A program made the translations under genes and the position numbers. The notes beneath the pieces were generated by a model that was not told the DNA's origin, searched no databases, and worked only from the letters and a program-made list of their open reading frames with translations. A DNA stretch of 64,000 bases from JAJPXC01 sp964510535. Its GTDB lineage: Bacteria > Bacteroidota > Bacteroidia > Bacteroidales > Muribaculaceae. Of this stretch, positions 7,766 to 16,339 are shown piece after piece (positions within the stretch are counted from its first letter, which is position 1; each line of letters starts with the position of its first letter). Where the stretch lies: positions 1 through 64,000 of the forward strand of contig CAZECG010000011.1 in NCBI GenBank assembly GCA_964510535.1. Reading direction: 5' to 3'.

Positions 7766-9871
7766 ATGCGACATTTTGCCGATAAAGCAGTCAACTTGGC
7801 TATAGCCGCCGCTTTCTTTTTAGTAACCCCATCGATTGCCTACGCTCAAGTCGAAACGGACCAAACCTTAAAAACCGAATACTCCTTTTCAATCAAAGGC
7901 GGTCAGCCCAAAGGCATAGCGTCCTACGGCTCAGGGATATTCACATTCCTTGAAGACCATGCGGTGACCCTTGGCAACAAAAAACTTGCAGCACTTGGAA
8001 AAAGCGTGAAAGAAATGGAGATTTCACCATCAGGAGCGAACTTCATATTGATTTCATTTGACAAAAAGAAAAACCGCGGCGCAGCATTCAAAATGAGCAC
8101 AGCCGATACGAAAATCAAGGATTTCAAGAACAAAAAGCTCGGCAATCCCATCACCGGGGTCTACACCAGCGACGCACGCCGTTTCCTGCTTGCCACCGAC
8201 AAGCGCCTTAACATCCTCGACGCGCGCACTTTCGAGCCTATCGACACCATGTCGCTGCAGTTTATCCCCGTCGACATGGAAATCAGCGAGAACGGATACT
8301 ATCTCGCCATAACCAACGGGTCCAAAGTAACCGTCTACAACTTCGAGGAAAAGAAACCTCGACAGACGTGGGACTTCGGGGGAGCCATATGCGATATAGG
8401 TTTCAACAAGGACAACTCGGAATTTGCGATTCTCACCAACGACGGGACCCTGACCATATACGACACCCGCAACTTCCTCATCAAGAAAGAGCTTGACAAC
8501 CTTGGCGACAGCCGAGCGTTTGACTACAACTTCGACGGGAAATATGTGGCCGTCGTCACATCTCCGAGCACTATTGAAATCATAAACATCATCGACCCGG
8601 ACGACCGTCGCGATGTCATGGACATCGAAAAAGGCGGAATCACCGATATTAAATTCATCCCCGACGCATACCGCCGCACCCTGATGGCCTATACCGTCAA
8701 CGGCGGAATAGACGCGCGCCGAATGCTGAAGCTCTCACCCTACTATGGCAAACTCGTGGCTGAGGGAGCGAAAGAGATGATGGACGAGTGGTTGAAAATG
8801 ATGCCCGGAGAGTCAATGGACGATTACCGCAAACGTATATCCGACGAAAACCGCAAAAACAAAATGCGCGAGTTTGAGGACGAGATAGCCACACGTCTCG
8901 CCGGAAATCAGCTCTCCATGTCGGAGGTGTCACTCGGAAAATATGACCGCGGGCAAGGCTTGCTCGGAATCAACCTCGGGAATATGCCGTCAATCTATCT
9001 CCCCGTCTCGGAAGATGATGTCGTAGCATTCAATGACGGCAAAAATCTTGAGTTCCGCAACGTCAAATACGGAGTTACGGCCAACGATAAATTCGAGATT
9101 ATTTATGCCGAGGTTTACAACCCCGCCGACGGAAAAACCTACATCTACAACAACCTCGACCGCACGTCACTCAGCTTCATTGAGGGCGACGACAACGTCA
9201 TCTCGCTTGAGGTGCTGCAACAACAACGACTTGAGGAGATGCGACTTGACGAAATCAGACGCAAAGTCGTCGAGGAAGCCAAATCGCGCAATGTCATCTC
9301 TGACCACACATCAATTACGGTCGACTCGCGCGTAGAACCCGACATTGACGCCAACGGCAACCGCATCCTCAACTACAAAATCCGTTTCATCTATGAAGTT
9401 GAGCCTGAATTTACCGCCGAGGAAGACTTTGGACCAGGCAAATACAAGGCTGAAGACTCCCATGCCGCCACAGCGATGCTCGACATCATCAAAAGAGCGT
9501 TTGACAGCGAGCTGAGCCAATACCTCAACGCCGGCAAAAAAGTAGCCATTAAAATCACAGGCTCAGCCGACGCCACACCGATTCTCTACGGAATAGCTTA
9601 TGACGGCTCATACGGCGACTTCGACGACGAACCGGTCTACCAAAATGACCAACTGACAGTCATAAACGTCAACCCGAAGACCGGAATCAAGCAAAACGAG
9701 CAACTTGCATTCCTACGCGCCTATGGGGTAAAGGATTTTCTCGACAAAAACGTTGAAAAGCTCAAAGGCATGAACACTGACTACCGCTACCACATCAGCG
9801 TGTCGCAGGACAAGGGCAGCCAATTCCGCCGCATATCCACCGAGTTTACATTCTTTGATGTGTTTGACTAA
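7766..9871 (+). CDS. Exported beta-propeller protein with shared module and OmpA-like C-terminus
   Basis: 701 residues, with a signal peptide (about 1-27, ending AYA). Residues 35-320 contain repeated short blades such as RFLLATDKRLNILDARTF, YYLAITNGSKVTVYNF and EFAILTNDGTLTIYDT, typical of a WD40/YVTN-like propeller. Residues about 337-465 (WLKMMPGE...DDYRKRISD ... FRNVKYGV ... GKTYIYNN) match a segment of the next gene's product, the caspase, residue by residue in pattern. A charged helix (470-500) follows. Residues 510-701 include VAIKITGSADATP and later NEQLAFLRAYGVKDFL, reminiscent of an OmpA-like peptidoglycan-binding domain. The gap to the caspase gene is 26 bases. It is probably a scaffold or sensor for the caspase (inference). 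Confidence 0.7.
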   Translation: MRHFADKAVNLAIAAAFFLVTPSIAYAQVETDQTLKTEYSFSIKGGQPKGIASYGSGIFTFLEDHAVTLGNKKLAALGKSVKEMEISPSGANFILISFDKKKNRGAAFKMSTADTKIKDFKNKKLGNPITGVYTSDARRFLLATDKRLNILDARTFEPIDTMSLQFIPVDMEISENGYYLAITNGSKVTVYNFEEKKPRQTWDFGGAICDIGFNKDNSEFAILTNDGTLTIYDTRNFLIKKELDNLGDSRAFDYNFDGKYVAVVTSPSTIEIINIIDPDDRRDVMDIEKGGITDIKFIPDAYRRTLMAYTVNGGIDARRMLKLSPYYGKLVAEGAKEMMDEWLKMMPGESMDDYRKRISDENRKNKMREFEDEIATRLAGNQLSMSEVSLGKYDRGQGLLGINLGNMPSIYLPVSEDDVVAFNDGKNLEFRNVKYGVTANDKFEIIYAEVYNPADGKTYIYNNLDRTSLSFIEGDDNVISLEVLQQQRLEEMRLDEIRRKVVEEAKSRNVISDHTSITVDSRVEPDIDANGNRILNYKIRFIYEVEPEFTAEEDFGPGKYKAEDSHAATAMLDIIKRAFDSELSQYLNAGKKVAIKITGSADATPILYGIAYDGSYGDFDDEPVYQNDQLTVINVNPKTGIKQNEQLAFLRAYGVKDFLDKNVEKLKGMNTDYRYHISVSQDKGSQFRRISTEFTFFDVFD

Positions 9872-9897
9872 TCACTATTAAAATCACGCCACTGAAC

Positions 9898-12546
9898 ATG
9901 AAGCAACTGCGAACAGTGTTTCTGCTACTACCGGCAATAGTCACTCTCTGCTGGTTCTCTCCGCAATCGTTGCGGGGAGAGTCGACAGGATTTACCGATG
10001 ACATATCCGTGACGGCCGCCACCGACTCTATTGACCAATGGCGGGCCGACTCTATCGAGGCCGCCCGACGCGACAGCGTGGTAAACCTCGCATCGGGAAC
10101 ATTCCGGCAGATGGTAGAGATGAAATATTCTTCAGCTAACCCCGACTCGATATATCCATTGGCGCTGGAAGCCTACAACATCGCCATTGGCGCACTTTCC
10201 CGCGTCGACGAATATAGCGATGGGTGGTACAAGGTCAAAGAAATACTGCGCAATCTTGATAGCGAGATGGAGGAGGGCGCGTTCCACTATTCGTCAAAGG
10301 GCGACAACGACATGATGGGACAATTTGCTCAAATCTACCTCGACATCCAGTTGATGGACATATTCAAGGGCGAGGTGTGGCCTCGTGACAGCGCCTATCC
10401 CACCATGGCATATATCGCCGCGTCAAGAGCTTACAACCATGAGCAATATGAACGCGCCATCAAATACTTCAACGTCTACTTCTCAACCGGGGAGACCAAG
10501 CAGCGCGAACAAGTCTACGTGTTCATGGGGCAGGCTTGCCTAAATTCAAAGAACTATGACCTCGCGGTTACAGCCATGACCGAGGGGGTCAAGCTATACC
10601 CTCTTAACCACCAGATGCTTCTCATAGCCATCAAGGGGTGTATCGATGGCGGTCACGCCGAGCAACTGCAATCGTTCCTGACCCGCGCGATTGAGCTGAC
10701 ACCCGACGACGAGGCACTGCTCAACATCCAGGGCAAGCTGTTCGAAGACGACAACCAGTATCAGAAGGCTCTCGAAATCTATTTCAAGCTCGACCAGATT
10801 TACCCGCAAAAACTCAGCACGGCAAAGCACATCGCTCTTTGCTACTACAACATGGGGGTCGGGTTTTTCAACGATGCCGTCAACGAGCCTGACGAAAAAA
10901 TATCTCGCAAAAAACGCCGTCAGTCTCACAACTATTTCTCATCAGCAGCTCAGAAACTCGAGGAGGTTATAGCATCTGACCCGATGTCGGTGAAGTATCT
11001 CAAGGCTCTCGGTATGTCATATCTCGCCATAAACTCCAAAACGCAATACGAGGATATAAACCGACGGCTAACATCGCTCGGCGAACAGCCGGTGCCGGAA
11101 GTGTTCATGCCTCCGATGATGACCTACAACGACGGAAACCGCAAAAACTACGACCGAGTGGTAGGTGCCACCGCCGTCAACCTCGGCGGCGAGATACCGC
11201 TATACTCCGCTTTTGGCAAAGACTACATCACCAACGGACTTGCGTCATGGGCAAAAAAAGGTGAGTTTGAGCGCATAGCCGACTACCGTCGGCGAGTGAA
11301 CGACGCGTCAATCCAAGAAGAATACAAGAAACTCAACGTCGAAGCACAGCAAGTCTACCTCGAACAATACGCCAAAAAGCTGCGCATCAGCGACTTGAAG
11401 CTATTGCCTTATGACGCCACCAACGAAACGTTTAAAGTGGAGTCATCATTCGGCGACCTGTATTTCAGTGTCCCGCTGAAAGGCAACGAAGCCGAGATGT
11501 TCAAGTCAAACTGGGAAGGGATGAACTTCCGCAACCCCGTCTACTACATCGACCGCGACAAAGTCAGGCTCGCATCAATCACAGCCAAGACTCCGCAGGG
11601 CAAAACCTACACCTACAACAACACCGAAGGGGTTAAATATGCTAACACCGATGTCGAAATCGACTTTGAAGCCATCCTCGCCGGAATTAACGACAGACCC
11701 GATAGCGACATGGCAGCCGGAAATCAATCAACTGACAACGGCCCGATTGTTATCACCAAAAAAAGCGATGTCGATGTCAACATTCCCCGGACCAACAAGA
11801 CCGCCCCGTCGACGCTCGCGCTCGTCATAGCCAACGAGAATTACCAGCACGCGCCAAAAGTGCAATCGGCGTTGCACGACGGCGAACGATTCGCCCAATA
11901 CTGCAACGAGACCCTTGGAATACCCAAGAGCAATATAACGCTGCTTAAAGACGCCACCTACGGCAACATGATGGGCGCGGTGGAACACATCAAAAACACC
12001 GTCAAGTCATTCAGAGGCGACGCCGATGTGATTGTCTACTATGCCGGACACGGTATGCCCGACGAGAAAAGCTCTGACGCTTATTTGATGCCGGCCGACG
12101 GGATTCCGACGATTTTCGCCACAAACTACAAACTTGAAGAGTTTTACGCCAACCTCGGCGAGACCGACGCCAAAAACATAATGGTGTTTCTCGACGCCTG
12201 TTTCAGCGGCTCTGACCGCAGCGGCGAAGCCGTAGTCAAAGGGCGCGCCGTCAGCTACAAGCCCCGCGAAGCATCTCCACGTGGCAATATGTTTGTGCTC
12301 ACAGCGACCTCCGGAAATGAAATAGCGCTCCCCTACACCGAGAAAAACCATGGATTGTTCACCTACTACCTGCTCAAAAAATTGCAGGAATCGAAAGGCG
12401 ACGTGACCCTCAAGCAACTTTCTGAGTATGTGAGCCAGTCGGTAAGCCAACAGTCCAACCTCATAAACAAGAAACCGCAGACTCCCACCGTCTCCACTTC
12501 GGGAACGATGGTGCAGAACTGGAAGAAAAAGAAACTGAGACCCTGA
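9898..12546 (+). CDS. Exported TPR protein with C-terminal caspase (peptidase C14) domain
   Basis: 882 residues, with a signal peptide at about 1-28. Residues 150-400 form TPR-like helical repeats (ASRAYNHEQYERAIKYFNVY, then LDQIYPQKLSTAKHIALCYY). Residues 446-577 are the module also present in the preceding propeller protein. After a linker comes a caspase fold (about 637-880): TLALVIANENY, then the catalytic His718 in VYYAGHGM and Cys768 in FLDACFSGS, both intact. Metacaspase-like enzymes cleave after Arg or Lys; specificity here cannot be read. A periplasmic location is predicted, which is unusual because most bacterial caspases are cytoplasmic. Its stop is seven bases before the DUF4384 gene. 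Substrate and trigger are unknown. Confidence 0.88.
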   Translation: MKQLRTVFLLLPAIVTLCWFSPQSLRGESTGFTDDISVTAATDSIDQWRADSIEAARRDSVVNLASGTFRQMVEMKYSSANPDSIYPLALEAYNIAIGALSRVDEYSDGWYKVKEILRNLDSEMEEGAFHYSSKGDNDMMGQFAQIYLDIQLMDIFKGEVWPRDSAYPTMAYIAASRAYNHEQYERAIKYFNVYFSTGETKQREQVYVFMGQACLNSKNYDLAVTAMTEGVKLYPLNHQMLLIAIKGCIDGGHAEQLQSFLTRAIELTPDDEALLNIQGKLFEDDNQYQKALEIYFKLDQIYPQKLSTAKHIALCYYNMGVGFFNDAVNEPDEKISRKKRRQSHNYFSSAAQKLEEVIASDPMSVKYLKALGMSYLAINSKTQYEDINRRLTSLGEQPVPEVFMPPMMTYNDGNRKNYDRVVGATAVNLGGEIPLYSAFGKDYITNGLASWAKKGEFERIADYRRRVNDASIQEEYKKLNVEAQQVYLEQYAKKLRISDLKLLPYDATNETFKVESSFGDLYFSVPLKGNEAEMFKSNWEGMNFRNPVYYIDRDKVRLASITAKTPQGKTYTYNNTEGVKYANTDVEIDFEAILAGINDRPDSDMAAGNQSTDNGPIVITKKSDVDVNIPRTNKTAPSTLALVIANENYQHAPKVQSALHDGERFAQYCNETLGIPKSNITLLKDATYGNMMGAVEHIKNTVKSFRGDADVIVYYAGHGMPDEKSSDAYLMPADGIPTIFATNYKLEEFYANLGETDAKNIMVFLDACFSGSDRSGEAVVKGRAVSYKPREASPRGNMFVLTATSGNEIALPYTEKNHGLFTYYLLKKLQESKGDVTLKQLSEYVSQSVSQQSNLINKKPQTPTVSTSGTMVQNWKKKKLRP

Positions 12547-12553
12547 TATCGAC

Positions 12554-13423
12554 ATGAAACTCAACGCTTTAATATCTCTATTGACACTTATGGCGACCCT
12601 GCCGGCTTTCGGGCAGGACACGCGCGCAATATCGGGCGACTACACTTTCTATGGTGACCGTTCACACTCACCCGAGGCTTGCCGCGAAGCCGCGCTCGAA
12701 GGAGCACGCGTCAGTGCGCTCGCTAAAGAATTCGGCACTCTGTTCACTTCGGTTTTTGACACCCAAAACAAAAAAGCGGGCGACCAGGAAATCCAGAACA
12801 CCGAGTATGTGACACGCTCTGAGGTCAAAGGGGAATGGCTGGCCGACATCGGCGAGCCAAGCTACGACGTGTCGATTGACAGCGATGGCAACTACATCGT
12901 CAGGTGCCGCATCCGGGGGAAAGCAAGAGCCATATCCAACGAATCTACCGACTTCGAGGCCGACGTGATGCGCAACGGCTCTGACCATCGCAACTCATCG
13001 ACACGCTTCCGCTCGGGCGATGATATGTTTGTCTCGGTTCAAACACCGGTCGACGGACACCTCGCAATCTATCTCGTCGGCGAAAACCGCAAGGTCTATT
13101 CACTTTTCCCCTATTACACTTCGTCAAACAACGATGTCAAATTGCGCCGGGGAAGGGAGTATATGCTGTTTGACCCCGCGAAGTCGCCCGATGAGCTGGG
13201 ACAAGCCGACGAGCTCGTGCTCAGCACTGATTCTGACATTGAGCGCAACAGTCTATATCTGATTTTTTCACCCAACCGCTACTCTCTCGCAGTCGACACA
13301 GAGAGCGGAAACTACTCGCCGCGCGAGCTTCCCTACAAGGAATTTTCAAAATGGCTGCTCAAAAGCCGCCTGCGCGACCCTAAGATGGGGGTGAAAGTCA
13401 TAAGGCTAACAATTGAAAAATAA
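12554..13423 (+). CDS. Exported DUF4384 domain protein
   Basis: 289 residues, with a signal peptide (1-20, ending AFG). Residues 25-140 contain an LPP20/FlgO-like fold: CREAALEGARVSALAKEFG, then SEVKGEWLADIG and YIVRCRIRGKARAI. Residues 145-285 match the DUF4384 beta domain: FRSGDDMFVSVQTPVDGHL, a YLVGENRKVYSLFP strand and a late LYLIFSPNRY. DUF4384 domains are often found fused to or beside bacterial caspases and kinases, which fits the gene seven bases upstream. It may act as a regulator or ligand-sensing partner of the caspase (inference). Confidence 0.75.
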   Translation: MKLNALISLLTLMATLPAFGQDTRAISGDYTFYGDRSHSPEACREAALEGARVSALAKEFGTLFTSVFDTQNKKAGDQEIQNTEYVTRSEVKGEWLADIGEPSYDVSIDSDGNYIVRCRIRGKARAISNESTDFEADVMRNGSDHRNSSTRFRSGDDMFVSVQTPVDGHLAIYLVGENRKVYSLFPYYTSSNNDVKLRRGREYMLFDPAKSPDELGQADELVLSTDSDIERNSLYLIFSPNRYSLAVDTESGNYSPRELPYKEFSKWLLKSRLRDPKMGVKVIRLTIEK

Positions 13424-13491
13424 CGCCGGACTTAACCGGTGGATTATTGATATTTTAAACCTTTTTATTAACACCTAAAACCATTTCCACA

Positions 13492-14124
13492 ATGAAGAAA
13501 TTATTAATGATTTTAATCGCAGCCTGCTTGGTTCTCCCGGTTATGGGGCAAACAACTAACAAAGACCTCGAAAAGGCGCTGAAAAAAGAGAAGAAAGAGA
13601 AACTCAAAGAATACAAGAAAGACGGGTGGAAAATCTTCGGAAGCACACGCTCTCTTGAAGTCGCACTGCTGAAACACTACGACAAACTCGCCACACTCGG
13701 TGAGGACGGTAACGAGGTTGCCGGGACCGCGTCGCGTTGCAAATCGAAAAATCTCGGTCACCAGATGGCTATCAACGACGCGTGTCTGACCTACGCACAA
13801 CGCGCCGGAAGCCAATTGCAAGGCCGCGTGGTCAGCGACATAGCAGGCAACAGCACCGACACAGCCGGCGAATTTGACCACTTCTACGCAGCCTACGAAC
13901 GCCTCGTCGAGAAAGAAATAAAAGGGGAAATGGAGGAGAGCTTCTCCATCATACGCGACAACGGCGACGGGACTTTTGAGATACAGACCTACTTCGTGGC
14001 AAGCGAAAGCGCAGCCTCTAAAGCTCGTATGCGCGCCCTCGAAAATGCACTGAAAGAAAGCGAAATCGCTAAGAAGCACGCCGAAAAAATCTCTGATTTC
14101 GTACGCGAAAAGGTCGCTGACTGA
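13492..14124 (+). CDS. Small exported LPP20-like protein of the caspase locus
   Basis: 210 residues, with a signal peptide (1-19) ending VMG. A strongly basic helical stretch (about 24-45, rich in KE/KK) is followed by an alpha/beta domain, SLEVALLKHYDKLATLG ... MAINDACLTYAQRAGSQL ... GDGTFEIQTYFVASE. It ends in a long charged helix (170-208). The pattern of an N-terminal alanine-rich helix and a central strand pair resembles the LPP20/FlgO-type domain in the preceding protein, but I do not recognise a named family with confidence. No catalytic motif is seen. It is 68 bases after the DUF4384 gene and 57 bases before the transglutaminase-like gene. Confidence 0.55.
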   Translation: MKKLLMILIAACLVLPVMGQTTNKDLEKALKKEKKEKLKEYKKDGWKIFGSTRSLEVALLKHYDKLATLGEDGNEVAGTASRCKSKNLGHQMAINDACLTYAQRAGSQLQGRVVSDIAGNSTDTAGEFDHFYAAYERLVEKEIKGEMEESFSIIRDNGDGTFEIQTYFVASESAASKARMRALENALKESEIAKKHAEKISDFVREKVAD

Positions 14125-14181
14125 TAACCCCTGAGACCGTTTCGTCATCACCCTTTCTGATTCTAATACTTCGCAAAAGCG

Positions 14182-15708
14182 ATGAATAAAGGTAGAATTA
14201 TTTGCTCGTTCATAGCCATGGTGACCGGATTGGCCGCCATGGCTCAGACGGCCACGACCGACACATCATCGTTCGCCCAATACCGCCAACGGCTGCTCGA
14301 CAACTACAACTCCTATCGCAGCAAGCTGCTTGACGACTACGACAAGTTTCTTGATGGCGTTTGGGACGATTTCAAGCAGTTCAAGGGGGAGGTGCGCGAC
14401 CCCAAGCCAAAGCCACTCAAGGCTCCGGTGGCCACCCCTACTTCCGATGAGCCGCCCGCACTGCCCGTCCCTGAGCCTGAACCGCAGCCAAAGCCCAAAC
14501 CGATAGCAACGATTCCGTCGCCTGGACCTAAACCGCTACCGATGCCCGAACCGGCTCCAAGGCCTGCCATTAAGCCGATTCCCGCACCAAAGCCCGCGTC
14601 AACAGACCCCGTCAACGCATTCACAGTCGATTTTTACGGCATACCTGTCAACTTGCCCCACATCGAATTTCAGATTCTCGACCAAATCGAGCAGACGAGC
14701 GATTTCGCCCTGCAATGGCGCACTCTCGACAAGCAAAACGCCGCCAAATCGATACTTCCCGCCATCGAGAAGGAGGCTGAACGCATGGGACTCAACGACT
14801 ATCTCAAATTCACATTAGTGATGTCGATGGTCAACCAGCGGTTTCCCGACTCCGCTCAAGCATCAAGGCTTTCCCTGGCTCACTACCTGCTGGCCCACAT
14901 GGGCTACGATGCCCGCATAGCCATGACCGATATGCGCGAGGGGCTGTTGCTACTCCCGGCCAACCAGATGATTTACGCCCGTCCCTACCTCGAAATTGAC
15001 GGCAAACGCTTCTATCTGTTCTGTGACAAGTCAACGGCTCTCCCCGACCCCGAACGCCGCATCTCGACCTGCCGTCTGCCCAAGGAAGCCGACAGTTGCA
15101 AATCGTTTGATTTGCTCGTCAACGAGCTTAATCTCCCCTACAAGCCCTACAGTTTCAACATCGAGCACGACGGGATGACACTCTCAGGGGAAATCAACGC
15201 CAATCTGTTCCCGATGCTCTACCGCTACCCGCAGATGGATATGGCCGACTACGCCGTGTCAGCTCCTTGTCGGGCAGTGCGCGAGGAGTTGGTGGCGCAA
15301 GTCAAAAAATCGCTTGGTGGGCTTGAAAAGCGCAAAGCGATTGACAAGTTGCTGGGATTCATCCAAAGCGGATTTGAGTATGCGACCGACGACGAAGCCC
15401 ACGGCTTTGAAAAGCCCTATTTCATCGAGGAGATACTCTACTACCCCTATTGTGACTGCGAGGACAGGTCGATGTTCTACACCTATCTGCTGTGGAACGC
15501 CTTAGGAGTGGAAAACCACCTGCTCAACTATCCCGGGCATGAGAGTGCGGCCGTCAGGCTCGACAACGCCAAAGGGTCATCTTATCAATGGCAAGGCGCG
15601 CGCTACGTCATCTCCGACCCCACTTTCATCGGCGCGACAACAGGAATGTGTATGCCGGCCTACTCAGGAACTCCCCCAAAAATCGACTTCGCATATCCCG
15701 ATAAATGA
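14182..15708 (+). CDS. Exported transglutaminase-like cysteine protease with Pro-rich linker
   Basis: 508 residues, with a signal peptide (1-21, ending AMA). Residues 28-70 are a helical, Tyr/Asp-rich segment. Residues 75-155 form a Pro/Lys-rich linker with many P-K-P and P-E-P steps, like envelope-spanning spacers. The C-terminal half has the transglutaminase/papain-like order Cys-His-Asp. Cys426 lies in YCDCEDRSMFYTYLL (Cys424 is two residues away), His453 in YPGHES and Asp479 in YVISDPTF, each in a family-like context. It is the last gene of the unit, followed directly by a strong terminator. The enzyme could cleave or cross-link envelope proteins. Which of Cys424 and Cys426 is catalytic is a guess from alignment by eye. 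Confidence 0.72.
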   Translation: MNKGRIICSFIAMVTGLAAMAQTATTDTSSFAQYRQRLLDNYNSYRSKLLDDYDKFLDGVWDDFKQFKGEVRDPKPKPLKAPVATPTSDEPPALPVPEPEPQPKPKPIATIPSPGPKPLPMPEPAPRPAIKPIPAPKPASTDPVNAFTVDFYGIPVNLPHIEFQILDQIEQTSDFALQWRTLDKQNAAKSILPAIEKEAERMGLNDYLKFTLVMSMVNQRFPDSAQASRLSLAHYLLAHMGYDARIAMTDMREGLLLLPANQMIYARPYLEIDGKRFYLFCDKSTALPDPERRISTCRLPKEADSCKSFDLLVNELNLPYKPYSFNIEHDGMTLSGEINANLFPMLYRYPQMDMADYAVSAPCRAVREELVAQVKKSLGGLEKRKAIDKLLGFIQSGFEYATDDEAHGFEKPYFIEEILYYPYCDCEDRSMFYTYLLWNALGVENHLLNYPGHESAAVRLDNAKGSSYQWQGARYVISDPTFIGATTGMCMPAYSGTPPKIDFAYPDK

Positions 15709-15745
15709 AAAAAGCGTGTGGTAATCCCACACGCTTTTTTCATTT
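15703..15745. terminator. Bidirectional terminator after the caspase locus
   Basis: GCGTGTGG (15714-15721) pairs with CCACACGC (15727-15734), flanked by an A-run on the left and T-run on the right. It serves both the locus on the plus strand and folB on the minus strand. Confidence 0.92.
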
Positions 15746-15769
15746 ATCGTTTCCACTGCCGGCGAGGCA

Positions 15770-16126
15770 TCACCACTCTATCTTAACCGCAGCCGACCCA
15801 AGCTCTGCCGATATCGGAGGAGCCAGTTTCTCCAACCGTATACAGCCGCCTTCAATCTCAGGCCACCTTTTAAGCAACGCAAGCCTTATGCGCCACGCGA
15901 CGTGTTCGATGAGCGCCGACGGCTGTTTCATCTCTCGCGCTACGATTTCGACAGCCTCAGAATAATCAATTGTGCCATCGAGAGCATCGCTCATCGCAGC
16001 GGCCTCGGCGGGATAGGCCAACGACAGACTGATTGAATAAAGGTTGCCACACTTGCGTTCCTGGGGGAAAACACCGTGATGGGCGAATATTTTCAGTTCG
16101 TTTATTTCTATTGAAGTCCTTAACAT
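15770..16126 (-). CDS. folB: Dihydroneopterin aldolase (FolB)
   Basis: 118 residues, the normal size for FolB. It converts dihydroneopterin to 6-hydroxymethyl-dihydropterin and glycolaldehyde in folate synthesis. The N-terminal IEINELKIFAHHGVFPQER contains the conserved start of the family, DGTIDYSEAVEIV the substrate-binding Tyr region, and SALIEHVAWRI the Glu-His segment. RLEKLAPPI corresponds to the conserved KP-type motif. It stands as a single gene between a promoter and the shared terminator. Confidence 0.9.
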   Translation of the reverse strand: MLRTSIEINELKIFAHHGVFPQERKCGNLYSISLSLAYPAEAAAMSDALDGTIDYSEAVEIVAREMKQPSALIEHVAWRIRLALLKRWPEIEGGCIRLEKLAPPISAELGSAAVKIEW

Positions 16127-16164
16127 TCTATTAGTCCTGAGAGGGGATAGTTTTGATTTATCCG

Positions 16165-16172
16165 CGAAGGTA
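16165..16172 (-). promoter_or_regulatory. Probable -7 box of folB
   Basis: Minus-strand TACCTTCG lies 38 bases before the folB ATG. Confidence 0.5.
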
Positions 16173-16320
16173 GCGGTTTTTTATAATTTGGCAACTGATT
16201 CAGTCATTCCCGCCGCCATTTTGGCATTTATGCCGTCACGCTCCAGATGTTCCCTCCGGGATTATGCCTTTTAACACTCCCCGTTAACATCTTATGTCTG
16301 AAACCTCACTGAAAATTCAT

Positions 16321-16328
16321 TAACTTTG
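16321..16328 (+). promoter_or_regulatory. -7 box of tamL
   Basis: TAACTTTG is an exact -7 element ending 11 bases before the tamL ATG, so the leader is very short. The 16173-16320 interval shows nothing else. Confidence 0.6.
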
Positions 16329-16339
16329 CGGTCACAAAT

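Noticed and set aside
12007..12621. 204-codon minus-strand frame opposite the caspase domain
   Set aside because: Antisense to a domain with intact catalytic motifs; no promoter and no family resemblance.
13513..14151. 212-codon minus-strand frame
   Set aside because: Shadow of the LPP20-like gene on the other strand; low-complexity Phe/Val-rich translation.
14337..14624. Glycine-rich minus-strand frame
   Set aside because: It is the antisense of the Pro-rich linker, which explains its apparent repeats.
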